Shown: piece by piece, positions 48,735 through 60,100 of the stretch | Numbering within the stretch: position 1 is the first letter of the stretch | Layout of the letters: each line of letters begins with the position of its first letter | Origin: Arenicola marina | Lineage: Eukaryota; Annelida; Polychaeta; Arenicolidae | Direction of reading: 5' to 3' | Length of the DNA: 64,000 nucleotides | Assembly (NCBI GenBank): GCA_964019135.1 | Contig: OZ025248.1 | Location: 18,359,574 to 18,423,573, forward strand | Position numbers and translations under genes: made by a program | Notes under the pieces: generated by a model | Databases searched by the model: none | What the model was told of the DNA's origin: nothing | The model's input: only the letters and a program-made list of their open reading frames with translations

Positions 48735-49289
48735 TGTATTGCCCATGGCGGAACCCCTGCCAGTATCACCACGGGTGAACCTCTGAACAGCTGGTGGATG
48801 GTGGGAAAGGACGGATGGGACGGCAGGGGGGGGGGGGGGGGGGGTAACATTAGAAGTGATACCGACTAATGTCTTTACACGCCAAAATGTTGTTGTCATC
48901 ATGTTACTCCCCAAGCCAAGTAAGAGATGTATAAAATGCTTTGCTTTACAAACAGTTCAAATATTAAGTATACAAACACTTTATATACAAACCATACCAA
49001 CAGGCATAGGCTCATGACACTAACATTTTATATGCAAACCACACTAACCATTATATGCAGAGCATACTAACATTTATAAGCGCCATACTAACATTTATAA
49101 GCGCGCCATACTAACATGTTATATACTAACCAGACAATTAGCAGCTTGGAGAACGATCAGCAATGACATAAAATGATCAATAAACTGCTGTCAGTCAGGA
49201 GGATGACTAGTGGCCCCTCCACAGGGGGAGATGCACTTCTTTAGTGCAGCATGTCGCATTCCTCGGTATGAACCTCCCTATTCTTCCCG
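48735..49289. other. Unique sequence with a G tract, no gene seen
   Basis: A run of about 17 G residues lies at 48827-48844. A loose ACTAACATTTATA repetition occurs at about 49018-49120. No gene was recognised. Confidence 0.4.
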
Positions 49290-49492
49290 GAACCCTTACT
49301 CTTCCTATTCTTGGCGGAACCCTATTCTTCGGGGAACCCCTATTCTTTCCACTCTTTGAGGAACCACTATTCTTCGAGGACCCTGATTCCCCTATTCTTC
49401 GAGGACCCCGATTCCCCTATTCTTCGAGCACCCATATTCTTCCTATTTTTCGAAGAGCCCATATTCCCCTATTCCCACTATTCTTCGAGTCC
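49290..49492 (+). repeat. Degenerate CCCCTATTCTTCGAG repeat
   Basis: Units such as ATTCCCCTATTCTTCGAGGA recur about every 24-25 bp, clearest at 49383-49432, with more diverged copies on both sides. Roughly six to eight copies. Confidence 0.65.
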
Positions 49493-49807
49493 TGATTAGC
49501 TTCAAAATAAATTTAAGGGGGAAGCTAGAGGGAGTTTTTCTTTTTTGTATTTCACAAACGGATATAGACATTCTATAAATACAAATATCACCGCTTGCTT
49601 TCCATGCACGAAAAGATGCTGTTAGTAGGTGGGGCGCTTAATGCAGCTAACATGTTCGCACATCACAGAGACATCTGTACAAATTTAGGGGTGAGATTTC
49701 ATATCAAACATAGTCATGTTCTTCACATGCTAGACAAATCAAAATGTCAACGAAGATATTAATGCCAACAATGATGATGATCAGCGTTAACAGATATGCT
49801 ATTGGCA

Positions 49808-50465
49808 ACAAGGAGGCTGACCAACGTCAACACAACGTCAGCAAGGAGGCTGACCAACGTCAACACAACGTCAGAAAGGAGGCTGGCCAACGTCAGCCCA
49901 ACGTCAGCAAGGAGACTGACCAACGTCAACACAACGTCAGTACGGAGGCTGGCCAACGTCAACACAACGTCAGCAAGGGCGCTGACCAACGTCAACATAA
50001 CGTCAGCAAGGAGGTGAGCTAACGTCAACACAAAGTCAGCAAGGAGGCTGACCAACGTCCACACAACGTCAGCAAGGAGGCTGACACCAACGTCAACACA
50101 GCGTCAGAAAGGAGGCTGATCAACGTCAACCCAACGTGAGCAAGGAAGCTGACCAACGTCAACACAACGTCAGCAAGGGGGCTGACGAGCGTCAACACAA
50201 CGTCAGCAAAGAGGCTGACTAACGTCAACACAACGTCAGCAAGGAGCTTGAACAACGTTAACACAACGTCAGCAAGGGGGCTGACCAACGTCAACACAAC
50301 GTCAGCAAAGAGGCTGACCAACGTCAACACAACGTCAGCAAAGAGGCTGACCAACGTTAACACAACGTCAGCAAGGAGGCTGACAAACGTCAACACAACG
50401 TCAGCAAGGTGGCTGACCAACGTCAACACAACGTCAGCAAGGAGGCTGACCAACGTCAACCAAAA
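49808..50465 (+). repeat. 33-bp minisatellite rich in ACGTCA, about 20 units
   Basis: Units read AAGGAGGCTGACCAACGTCA then ACACAACGTCAGC, unrelated to the large 33-bp family. Each unit carries ACGTCA twice, giving about 40 CRE-half-like words. One plus frame is KEADQRQHNVS, and a minus frame is LADVVLTLVSL. TAA from CTAACG variants and a few indels (for example near 50015 and 50085) break the frames, so coding is unlikely. Confidence 0.93.
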
Positions 50466-51103
50466 GACGTTAATGTCAAGCACGGGGGATGACAAGATAT
50501 TATGAAGACGCCAGTACGACGTTGCGCGACCCGTGCCGTGATGACGTCAGCCATGAGGCCATACAGACAGCACGGACATCGCCCGACGTTGGCTGACGTC
50601 AGTTAGAGACGCCGGAGAGCCCCAGGCAGGCCGGCAGGCAGGCCGGCAGGCAGGCCTCACTCCGCAGTGATCTTAACCAGTATCGACGTTTTATTGGCCT
50701 GCGTCACGAGACATTGGCGGGGGTAGGCCGGTATAGGGCAGGGCTTAAACATACCCCATCAGCAGGGAATCCCAGGCGGCACCACGGCCGGAACGAGGCG
50801 CAGGCCGGTCGGACATAACACGGCGAGCAGAGTGAAGCGGAGAGTGAAGCAGCGGAAAGGTTGTCCCCCTGCAAATCACGACGTCAAATGGTCCCCGTCC
50901 ACTGGGAAATCAAGCCACACCGCCACGCCCGCTTCCCTCTGCGCGTTCGTGTCTGAGTACGAGAGTAGATAGGTTTGTCGGCAGCTCTATCGCATGACAG
51001 GACCGAACGAGGGGAGAGCTCGTGGGCCCAATCTGCGTGCGTGTACCACCAACGTTATTAAAACGCCACATCATTAGCATAAACAGACAATATTAACATA
51101 TAG
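50466..51103 (+). promoter_or_regulatory. GC-rich stretch with two perfect CREs
   Basis: Perfect TGACGTCA palindromes lie at 50542-50549 and 50594-50601. They are followed by a GGCAGGCC short repeat (about 50623-50655) and a G+C-rich stretch to about 50900. With the ACGTCA-rich array immediately upstream this looks like a regulatory region or CpG-rich promoter, but no transcript start or ORF could be assigned. Confidence 0.3.
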
Positions 51104-51528
51104 CTGCAGAGACTCATGGATCGGCTCTCAAATGCGGGTGCTTTATTTGCCTTGACTATAAGTGTTACGAAACAGTCGTACTGAGCCAAGGGGCTATCAC
51201 ACCGCCAGTGATTACACTGAATAATTTGCCTTTGGGGGTGGTAAATACGTTTTGTTACCTGGTAAGTACCAGTACAGATAATCTATCCCTGGACGAGGAA
51301 ATAGACACTCGCATTGGTAAGGTAGCCACCACCTTTGGTGGGTTGAACTAACGTGTGTGACCAAATTCAAAACTAACCATTCGCACCAAAATGCTAATCT
51401 ACAGGGCGTGTGTTCTAAGCAGCCTGCTGTATGGCAGTGAAACGTGGACCACATATTGTGGTCAAGACAGGAAATTGAGCAATTTCCATTTTCGTGGCCT
51501 GCGAAACATTTTACTATGTTTGTCTTGA
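51104..51528 (+). mobile_element. LINE reverse transcriptase C-terminal fragment (decayed)
   Basis: Three adjacent plus-strand reading segments together match the part of a non-LTR reverse transcriptase just after the catalytic FADD box. They carry LMDRLSNAGALFALTISV, then NLSLDEEIDTRIGKVATTF, then KMLIYRACVLSSLLYGSETW and LRNIL. These correspond to the family words DRLS-AC-FGLTIS, YLGSTIS-NLSLD-EI-RIGKA and KM-VY-ACVLSTLLYGSE-W. The frame changes twice (near 51175 and 51365) and stops interrupt it (TAA near 51349, TGA near 51358). The catalytic part, ORF1 and the 3' end are absent. Clade is not assigned. Confidence 0.8.
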
Positions 51529-52962
51529 AATTTGCAAGTTCTGAAAACATCAGACCGGCTAGCTCGGCTCAGCTCAGCTCGGCTCGACTGGTTACACCGT
51601 AACAATTAGCGGAGTCAACATTAATAGCAACTGTTCATTATCAAGATAGTGCACAGTCTTGGCGTTCCTTATTAAAATAGTGCACAGTTTTGGCGTTCTT
51701 TATTTAAATGGCGCACACTTACGTTAATAAAACACGGCAAGGTCTGTTTTCCGACGCATTCTTCCAGATATTGAACACTTAAGACACAGACACTTAAGAC
51801 AAAGGCGTGAAGTCAGTTAATTAGGCCAATCCTCGCGAGAATCGGGTTATCTTTTTTTACATTTTCGCTTCCATTCCGAACGAAAATACGACACCGGCGT
51901 TATCCTACTCTGTTTGTGTTCGTATCCATTATGCATAGCATTCAGATATAACGCTGGAAAACATGAAAACTTAAAGAGCACCCGTTACCGAGACCAAAGC
52001 ATGCGATTAGCAATCAACACACACCGGTCGCATGTCTCAGGGGCTGGCAAAACACACCGAGGATTGCCGGTTGTGGCTTAAAGGGATCACAGGAGTAACT
52101 AACGGCGTAGGCGTCCAGAAAATGCCTGCGGTGACGGACAACACTTCGCTGATGGGTGTGCTGTGTTTTCTGGGTGACGTCATGGTTACACATGGAGGTT
52201 CTCAGGCTGACGTTTGACAAAACGTTTACTCACCTCAGAGCACTGAGCCTTCAATCTGAACAACGACTCGTGCGCAAGGGTCACGCCTGAACATCAGGCG
52301 GCGCCACATGACGGACTTACGGGCAAGCGCGGCACTAGTAATCTGTCAGGGTGTGGGAAAAGGAGGGGGAGGGGGGGTGTGGTCACCAACATAGTAACAA
52401 CTTGCAACAAATGTTACTAATACGAAAAGAGTTAAGGCGAAATGAAAAATATGGGTCAGCAGTGATATGAGAGCTGGATAACGTCAAAAGGGCGATAGGG
52501 CTGTACAGTAACTTCGGGATCTTATCGAGACCCCACGAGACGGGAATACCTATGCTCTACGTCAATGCCTAGCATCAACGGCCTGCACGTGCTGCATACG
52601 TTCCGGTGGTTTGCCTTCACTCGCCTCACACACAAGATCGGCTAAAGCTGTCCTTGGAAGCACAAATGACCACTGAAGTTATGTGCATATCCGAATTATA
52701 ACCATCCGAGTAGATTTATGTAATGTATGAGCGGTTAGGCAGTTGATAAACCAGAATGCGGTTGTCTCATAAGTGACTGTCAGTGCCAGGCGATCTAACG
52801 TGCTGCGCGGGCTTTTCCATATCGTATGACGTAATAATCATCATGACGCGCGTGTCTGCGAGCGGTATCTATGGTTACGTAACAACGCTCCTTATATGGA
52901 CTGAGCAGGTGAGGACAATGGTGCTCCGTTTGTCGTAGAACTGTAAACATCGATGATTTGGC
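51529..52962. other. Mostly unique sequence, no firm gene
   Basis: A short GCTCGGCTCA repetition lies at 51557-51590. A 61-codon ORF with a true ATG (52032-52217, plus strand) contains a perfect CRE word (52175-52182) and no recognisable motif. A G-rich tract lies at 52362-52380. Nothing else was seen. Confidence 0.35.
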
Positions 52963-53379
52963 TCAAAATACAACGCTTCCAACAGTCTCATCGAACGGAC
53001 CACATGCATTATGGAGAGATAATAGTCTTATCTTTAATGATATTATGATTTTATAGTTAGCCATGCCTGGACCAAAGCAAACAAAAAATAGTTTCACACC
53101 CACTCGATTCTTCACGCACAAACCGCGCAGCTGGCCGGTTCCCAACACTAAAACGTTGACTACAATGAGTGCGAGTAACGCAGTTGCAGCAAGGCACCAG
53201 CGTGATGCGCACTCGTTCAAAGAGCACGTGTTTTTTTGTTGGTCCCCAAAAGACCTAAACCGTAAATAGAATCCGCGAGAACTGTACAGCCCTATTCCCC
53301 GTGTCCATGCGGGTATATAACCTGGAAGGGTCAGTGGGTGTGAAGCACGCGGGCTACACGACTGACTGAGCACTTCCAT
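52963..53379 (-). CDS. Unrecognised ORF with a possible membrane segment (138 aa)
   Basis: This is the longest ATG-started frame outside the repeat arrays (minus strand, ATG at 53379, TGA at 52963). A hydrophobic stretch of about 20 residues (ATALLALIVVNVLVLG) lies in the middle, near residues 65-81, and could be a transmembrane helix. The N-terminal part is Ser/Arg/Gly-rich and the C-terminal part has a second hydrophobic patch. A competing plus-strand ORF of 68 codons (53063-53269) overlaps it. An ORF this long is expected once or twice by chance in this much DNA, and no family is recognised. Confidence 0.18.
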   Translation of the reverse strand: MEVLSQSCSPRASHPLTLPGYIPAWTRGIGLYSSRGFYLRFRSFGDQQKNTCSLNECASRWCLAATALLALIVVNVLVLGTGQLRGLCVKNRVGVKLFFVCFGPGMANYKIIISLKIRLLSLHNACGPFDETVGSVVF

Positions 53380-53454
53380 TACAACATGGCGTCACATGGA
53401 CGGATGTGAGCATAAGGTGTGTCACCAGGGACCAATAACACCAGGGGCGAGTTA

Positions 53455-53960
53455 CAGCTGTGACACTGGTGACGACTGACACCAGTGACACCAGTGACAC
53501 CAGTGAAGAGTGACACCAGTGACACCAGTGAAAAGTGACACCAGTGACACCAGTGAAGAGTGACACCAGTGACACCAGTGAAGAGTGACACCAGTGACAC
53601 CAGTGATGAATGACACTAGTGACAAGTGACACCAGTGACACCAGTGACCAGTGACACCAGTGACACCAGTGACACCAGTGACATCAGTGATCAGTGACAC
53701 CAGGGACACCAGTGACACCAGTGACCAGTGACACCAGTGACATCAGTGACACCAGTGACTAGTGAGACCAGTGACGAGTGACACCAGTGACCAGTGACGA
53801 GTGACACCAGTGACCAGTGACATCAGTGACACCTGTGACACCATTGGCACCTGTCACACCAGTGACACCAGTGACACCAGTTACACCAGTGACAGCACTG
53901 ACAACAGTCATGAGTGACACCAGTGACAAGTGATACCAGCGCTGAGTGACACCAGTGACA
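53455..53960 (+). repeat. GACACCAGT 9-bp minisatellite
   Basis: Nine-base units GACACCAGT run through the region, often grouped as two units plus a 7-bp spacer (GAAGAGT or GAAAAGT), giving a 25-bp higher-order period at 53505-53600. Variants GACATCAGT and GACCAGT occur. On the minus strand the units translate as GVTGVT or WCHWCH repeats. Array edges are more diverged than the centre. Confidence 0.93.
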
Positions 53961-54170
53961 CACCCTGGCGGTGAACGACACACATCACGTGGTCTCCCGT
54001 AAACCAATTAGTCAACGAACATTTTAGTTCGCGTTGCACATGTTCGTCTTTTCTCGCATGATCATTCACCGGACCGCACCCAGATGTTACGAAGAGGACA
54101 ACAACAGCTTCACATCTACTGACCTCCTTACCTACCTGCTGGCCCCGGCACCTGGTGCCGCAGCCGATTA
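53961..54170. other. Unique spacer between the 9-bp and 30-bp arrays
   Basis: About 200 bp of unique sequence with no recognisable feature. Confidence 0.4.
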
Positions 54171-57100
54171 GTGTAGTGTGTCTAGGACTGCTGCACGGTA
54201 GTGGGGTGTGTCTAGAACTGCTGTCAGGTAGTGGGGTGTGTCTAGGACTGCTGTCAGGTAGTGGGGTGTGTCTAGGACTGCTGTCAGGTAGTGGGGTGTG
54301 TCTAGGACTGCTGCCAGGTAGTGGGGTGTGTCTAGGACTGCTGCCAGGTAGTGGGGTGTGTCTAGAACTGCTGCCAGGTAGTGGGGTGTGTCTAGGACTG
54401 CTGCCAGGTAGTGGGGTGTGTCTAGGACTGCTGGGTAGGGGGGTGTGTCTAGGACTGCTGCCAGGTAGTGGGGTGAGTCTAGGACTGCTGCCAGGTAGTG
54501 GGGTGTGTCTAGGACTGCTGCCAGGTAGTGGGGTGTGTCTAGGACTGCTGCCAGGTAGTGGGTTGTGTCTAGGACTGCTGCCAGGTAGTGGGGTGTGTCT
54601 AGGACTGCTGTCAGGTAGTGGGGTGTGTCTAGGACTGCTGCCAGGTAGTGGGGTGTGTCTAGAACTGCTGCCAGGTAGTGGGGTGTGTCTAGGACTGCTG
54701 CCAGTTAGTGGGGTGTGTCTAGGACTGCTGCCAGGTAGTGGGGTGTGTCTAGGACTGCTGCCAGGTAGTGGGGTGTGTCTAGGACTGCTGCCAGGCAGGG
54801 GGTGTGTCTAGGACTGCTGCCAGGTAGTGGGGTGTGTCTAGGACTGCTGCCAGGTAGTGGGGTGTGTCTAGGACTGCTGTCAGGTAGTGGGGTGTGTCTA
54901 GGACTGTTGCCAGGTAGTGGGCAGTGTCTAGGATGCTGCCAGGTAGTGGGGTGAGTCTAGGACTGCTGCCAGGTGGTGGGGTGTGTCTAGGACTGCTGCA
55001 CGGTAGTGGGGTGTGTCTAGGACTGCTGCCAGGTAGTGGGGTGTGTCTAGGACTGCTGCCAGGTAGTGGGTTGTGTCTAGGACTGCTGCCAGGTAGTGGG
55101 GTGTGTCTAGGACTGCTGCCAGGTAGTGGGGTGTGTCTAGGACTGCTGCCAGGTAGTGGGGTGTGTCTAGGACTGCTGTCAGGTAGTGGGGTGTGTCTAG
55201 GACTGTTGCCAGGTAGTGGGCAGTGTCTAGGATGCTGCCAGGTAGTGGGGTGAGTCTAGGACTGCTGCCAGGTGGTGGGGTGTGTCTAGGACTGCTGCAC
55301 GGTAGTGGGGTGTGTCTAGGACTGCTGCCAGGTAGTGGGGTGTGTCTAGGACTGCTGCCAAGTAGTGGGGTGTGTCTAGGACTGCTGTCAGGTAGTGGGA
55401 TGTGTCTAGGACTGCTGGGTAGGGGGGTGTGTCTAGGACTGCTGCCAGGCAGGGGTTGTGTCTAGGACTGCTGTCAGGTAGTGGGGTGTGTCTAGGACTG
55501 CTGCCAGGTAGTGGGGTGTGTCTAGGACTGCTGTCAGGTAGTGGGGTGTGTCTAGGACTGCTGTCAGGTAGTGGGGTGTGTCTAGGACTGCTGTCAGGTA
55601 GTGGGGTGTGTCTAGGACTGCTGCCAGGTGGTGGGGTGTGTCTAGGACTGCTGCACGGTAGTGGGGTGTATCTAGGACTGCTGTCAGGTAGTGGGGTGTG
55701 TCTAGGACTGCTGCCAGGTAGTGGGGTGTGTCTAGGACTGCTGTCAGGTAGTGGGATGTGTCTAGGACTGCTGGGTAGGGGGGTGTGTCTAGGACTGCTG
55801 CCAGGCAGGGGGTGTGTCTAGGACTGCTGTCAGGTAGTGGGGTGTGTCTAGGACTGCTGGGTAGGGGGGTGTGTCTAGGACTGCTGCCAGGCAGGGGGTG
55901 TGTCTAGGACTGCTGTCAGGTAGTGGGGTGTGTCTAGGACTGCTGGGTAGGGGGGTGAGTCTAGGACTGCTGCCAGGCAGGGGGTGTGTCTAGGACTGCT
56001 GCCAGGTAGTGGGGTGTGTCTAGGACTGCTGCCAGGTAGTGGGGAGTGTCTAGGACTGCTGTCAGGTAGTGGGGTGTGTCTAGGACTGCTGCCAGGTAGT
56101 GGGGTGTGTCTAGGACTGCTGTCAGGTAGTGGGATGTGTCTAGGACTGCTGGGTAGGGGTGTGTGTCTAGGACTGCTGCCAGGCAGGGGGTGTGTCTAGG
56201 ACTGCTGCCAGGTAGTGGGGTGTGTCTAGGACTGCTGCCAGGTAGTGGGGTGTGTCTAGGACTGCTGTCAGGTAGTGGGGTGTGTCTAGGACTGCTGCCA
56301 GGTAGTGGGGTGTGTCTAGGACTGCTGTCAGGTAGTGGGATGTGTCTAGGACTGCTGGGTAGGGGGGTGTGTCTAGGACTGCTGCCAGGCAGGGGGTGTG
56401 TCTAGGACTGCTGTCAGGTAGTGGGGTGTGTCTAGGACTGTTGCCAGGTAGTGGGCAGTGTCTAGGATGCTGCCAGGTAGTGGGGTGAGTCTAGGACTGC
56501 TGCCAGGTGGTGGGGTGTGTCTAGGACTGCTGCACGGTAGTGGGGTGTGTCTAGGACTGCTGTCAGGTAGTGGGGTGTGTCTAGGACTGCTGCCAGGTAG
56601 TGGGGTGTGTCTAGGACTGCTGTCAGGTAGTGGGATGTGTCTAGGACTGCTGGGTAGGGGGGTGTGTCTAGGACTGCTGCCAGGCAGGGGGTGTGTCTAG
56701 GACTGCTGTCAGGTAGTGGGGTGTGTCTAGGACTGCTGGGTAGGGGGGTGTGTCTAGGACTGCTGCCAGGCAGGGGGTGTGTCTAGGACTGCTGCCAGGT
56801 AGTGGGGTGTGTCTAGGACTGCTGCCAGGTAGTGGGGTGTGTCTAGGACTGCTGTCAGGTAGTGGGGTGTGTCTAGGACTGCTGCCAGGTAGTGGGGTGT
56901 GTCTAGGACTGCTGTCAGGTAGTGGGATGTGTCTAGGACTGCTGGGTAGGGGGGTGTGTCTAGGACTGCTGCCAGGCAGGGGGTGTGTCTAGGACTGCTG
57001 TCAGGTAGTGGGGTGTGTCTAGGACTGCTGGGTAGGGGGGTGTGTCTAGGACTGCTGCCAGGCAGGGGGTGTGTCTAGGACTGCTGCCAGGTAGTGGGAT

Positions 57101-60100
57101 GTGTCTAGGACTGCTGCCAGGTAGTGGGGTGTGTCTAGGACTGCTGCCAGGTAGTGGGGTGTGTCTAGGACTGCTGTCAGGTAGTGCGGTGAGTCTAGGA
57201 CTGCTGCCAGGTGGTGGGGTGTGTCTAGGACTGCTGCCAGGTAGTGGGGTGTGTCTAGGACTGCTGCCAGGTAGGGGGGTGTGTCTAGGACTGCTGCCAG
57301 GCAGGGGGTGTGTCTAGGACTGCTGCCAGGTAGTGGGTTGTGTCTAGGACTGCTGCCAGGTAGGGGGGTGTGTCTAGGACTGCTGCCAGGCAGGGGGTGT
57401 GTCTAGGACTGCTGCCAGGCAGGGGGTGTGTCTAGGACTGCTGCCAGGCAGGGGGTGTGTCTAGGACTGCTGCCAGGCAGGGGGTGTGTCTAGGACTGCT
57501 GCCAGGTAGGGGGGTGTGTCTAGGACTGCTGCCAGGCAGGGGGGTGTGTCTAGGACTGCTGCCAGGCAGGGGGTGTGTCTAGGACTGCTGCCAGGTAGTG
57601 GGTTGTGTCTAGGACTGCTGCCAGGTAGGGGGGTGTGTCTAGGACTGCTGCCAGGTAGGGGGGTGTGTCTAGGACTGCTGCCAGGCAGGGGGTGTGTCTA
57701 GGACTGCTGCCAGGTAGTGGGTTGTGTCTAGGACTGCTGCCAGGTAGGGGGGTGTGTCTAGGACTGCTGCCAGGCAGGGGGTGTGTCTAGGACTGCTGCC
57801 AGGCAGGGGGTGTGTCTAGGACTGCTGCCAGGCAGGGGGTGTGTCTAGGACTGCTGCCAGGCAGGGGGTGTGTCTAGGACTGCTGCCAGGTAGTGGGCAG
57901 TGTCTAGGACTGCTGCCAGGTAGTGGGGTGTGTCTAGGACTGCTGTCAGGTGGTGGGGTGTGTCTAGGACTGCTGCCAGGTAGTGGGGTGTGTCTAGGAC
58001 TGCTGCCAGGTAGTGGGTTGTGTCTAGGACTGCTGCCAGGTAGGGGGGTGTGTCTAGGACTGCTGCCAGGTAGGGGGGTGTGTCTAGGACTGCTGCCAGG
58101 CAGGGGGTGTGTCTAGGACTGCTGCCAGGTAGTGGGGTGTGTCTAGGACTGCTGCCAGGTAGTGGGGTGTGTCTAGGACTGCTGCCAGGTAGGGGGGTGT
58201 GTCTAGGACTGCTGCCAGGTAGTGGGGTGTGTCTAGGACTGCTGTCAGGTAGTGGGGTGTGTCTAGGACTGCTGCCAGGTAGTGGGGTGTGTCTAGGACT
58301 GCTGTCAGGTAGTGGGATGTGTCTAGGACTGCTGGGTAGGGGGGTGTGTCTAGGACTGCTGCCAGGCAGGGGGTGTGTCTAGGACTGCTGTCAGGTAGTG
58401 GGGTGTGTCTAGGACTGCTGGGTAGGGGGGTGTGTCTAGGACTGCTGCCAGGCAGGGGGTGTGTCTAGGACTGCTGTCAGGTAGTGTAGTGTGTCTAGGA
58501 CTGCTGCCAGGTAGTGGGGTGTGTCTAGGACTGCTGCCAGGTAGTGGGGTGTGTCTAGGACTGCTGGGTAGGGGTGTGTGTCTAGGACTGCTGCCAGGTA
58601 TAGCGGTGTGTCTAGGACTGCTGCCAAGTAGTGGGTTGTGTCTAGGACTGCTGCCAGTTAGTGGGTTGTGTCTAGGACTGCTGGGTAGGGGTGTGTGTCT
58701 AGGACTGCTGCCAGGTGGTGGGGTGTGTCTAGGACTGCTGCACGGTAGTGGGGTGTGTCTAGGACTGCTGTCAGGTAGTGGGGTGTGTCTAGGACTGCTG
58801 CCAGGTAGTGGGGTGTGTCTAGGACTGCTGTCAGGTAGTGGGATGTGTCTAGGACTGCTGGGTAGGGGGGTGTGTCTAGGACTGCTGCCAGGCAGGGGGT
58901 GTGTCTAGGACTGCTGTCAGGTAGTGGGGTGTGTCTAGGACTGCTGGGTAGGGGGGTGTGTCTAGGACTGCTGCCAGGCAGGGGGTGTGTCTAGGACTGC
59001 TGCCAGGTAGTGGGGTGTGTCTAGGACTGCTGCCAGGTAGTGGGGTGTGTCTAGGACTGCTGTCAGGTAGTGGGGTGTGTCTAGGACTGCTGCCAGGTAG
59101 TGGGGTGTGTCTAGGACTGCTGTCAGGTAGTGGGATGTGTCTAGGACTGCTGGGTAGGGGGGTGTGTCTAGGACTGCTGCCAGGCAGGGGGTGTGTCTAG
59201 GACTGCTGCCAGGTAGTGGGGTGTGTCTAGGACTGCTGCCAGGTAGTGGGGTGTGTCTAGGACTGCTGTCAGGTAGTGGGGTGTGTCTAGGACTGCTGCC
59301 AGGTAGTGGGGTGTGTCTAGGACTGCTGTCAGGTAGTGGGATGTGTCTAGGACTGCTGGGTAGGGGGGTGTGTCTAGGACTGCTGCCAGGCAGGGGGTGT
59401 GTCTAGGACTGCTGTCAGGTAGTGGGGTGTGTCTAGGACTGCTGGGTAGGGGGGTGTGTCTAGGACTGCTGCCAGGCAGGGGGTGTGTCTAGGACTGCTG
59501 TCAGGTAGTGTAGTGTGTCTAGGACTGCTGCCAGGTAGTGGGGTGTGTCTAGGACTGCTGTCAGGTAGTGGGGTGTGTCTAGGACTGCTGCCAGGCAGGG
59601 GGTGTGTCTAGGACTGCTGTCAGGTAGTGTAGTGTGTCTAGGACTGCTGTCAGGTAGTGGGGTGTGTCTAGGACTGCTGCCAGGTAGTGGGGTGTGTCTA
59701 GGACTGCTGTCAGGTAGTGGGGTGTGTCTAGGACTGCTGCCAGGTAGTGGGGTGTGTCTAGGACTGCTGGGTAGGGGTGTGTGTCTAGGACTGCTGCCAG
59801 GTATAGCGGTGTGTCTAGGACTGCTGCCAAGTAGTGGGTTGTGTCTAGGACTGCTGCCAGTTAGTGGGTTGTGTCTAGGACTGCTGGGTAGGGGTGTGTG
59901 TCTAGGACTGCTGCCAGGCAGGGGGTGTGTCTAGGACTGCTGTCAGGTAGTGGGGTGTGTCTAGGACTGCTGCCAGGCAGGGGGTGTGTCTAGGACTGCT
60001 GCCAGGTAGTGGGGTGTGTCTAGGACTGCTGCCAGGTAGTGGGGTGTGTCTAGGACTGCTGCCAGGTAGTGGGGTGTGTCTAGGACTGCTGCCAGGTAGT

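Noticed and set aside
48741-48760. CCCATGGCGG in copy B as the seed of the 25-bp array
   Set aside because: Only ten bases match the 25-bp unit and the flanks differ. This is suggestive by position but too short to claim.
29826-50465. CRISPR-like appearance of regularly spaced repeats
   Set aside because: Units are contiguous head-to-tail copies with no unique spacers, in an animal-type genome with no cas genes. These are minisatellites.
53314-53400. TATATAA followed by an ATG (plus strand) as a promoter and gene start
   Set aside because: The frame after ATGGCGTCA closes after seven codons and runs into the 9-bp array, with no supporting splice site.
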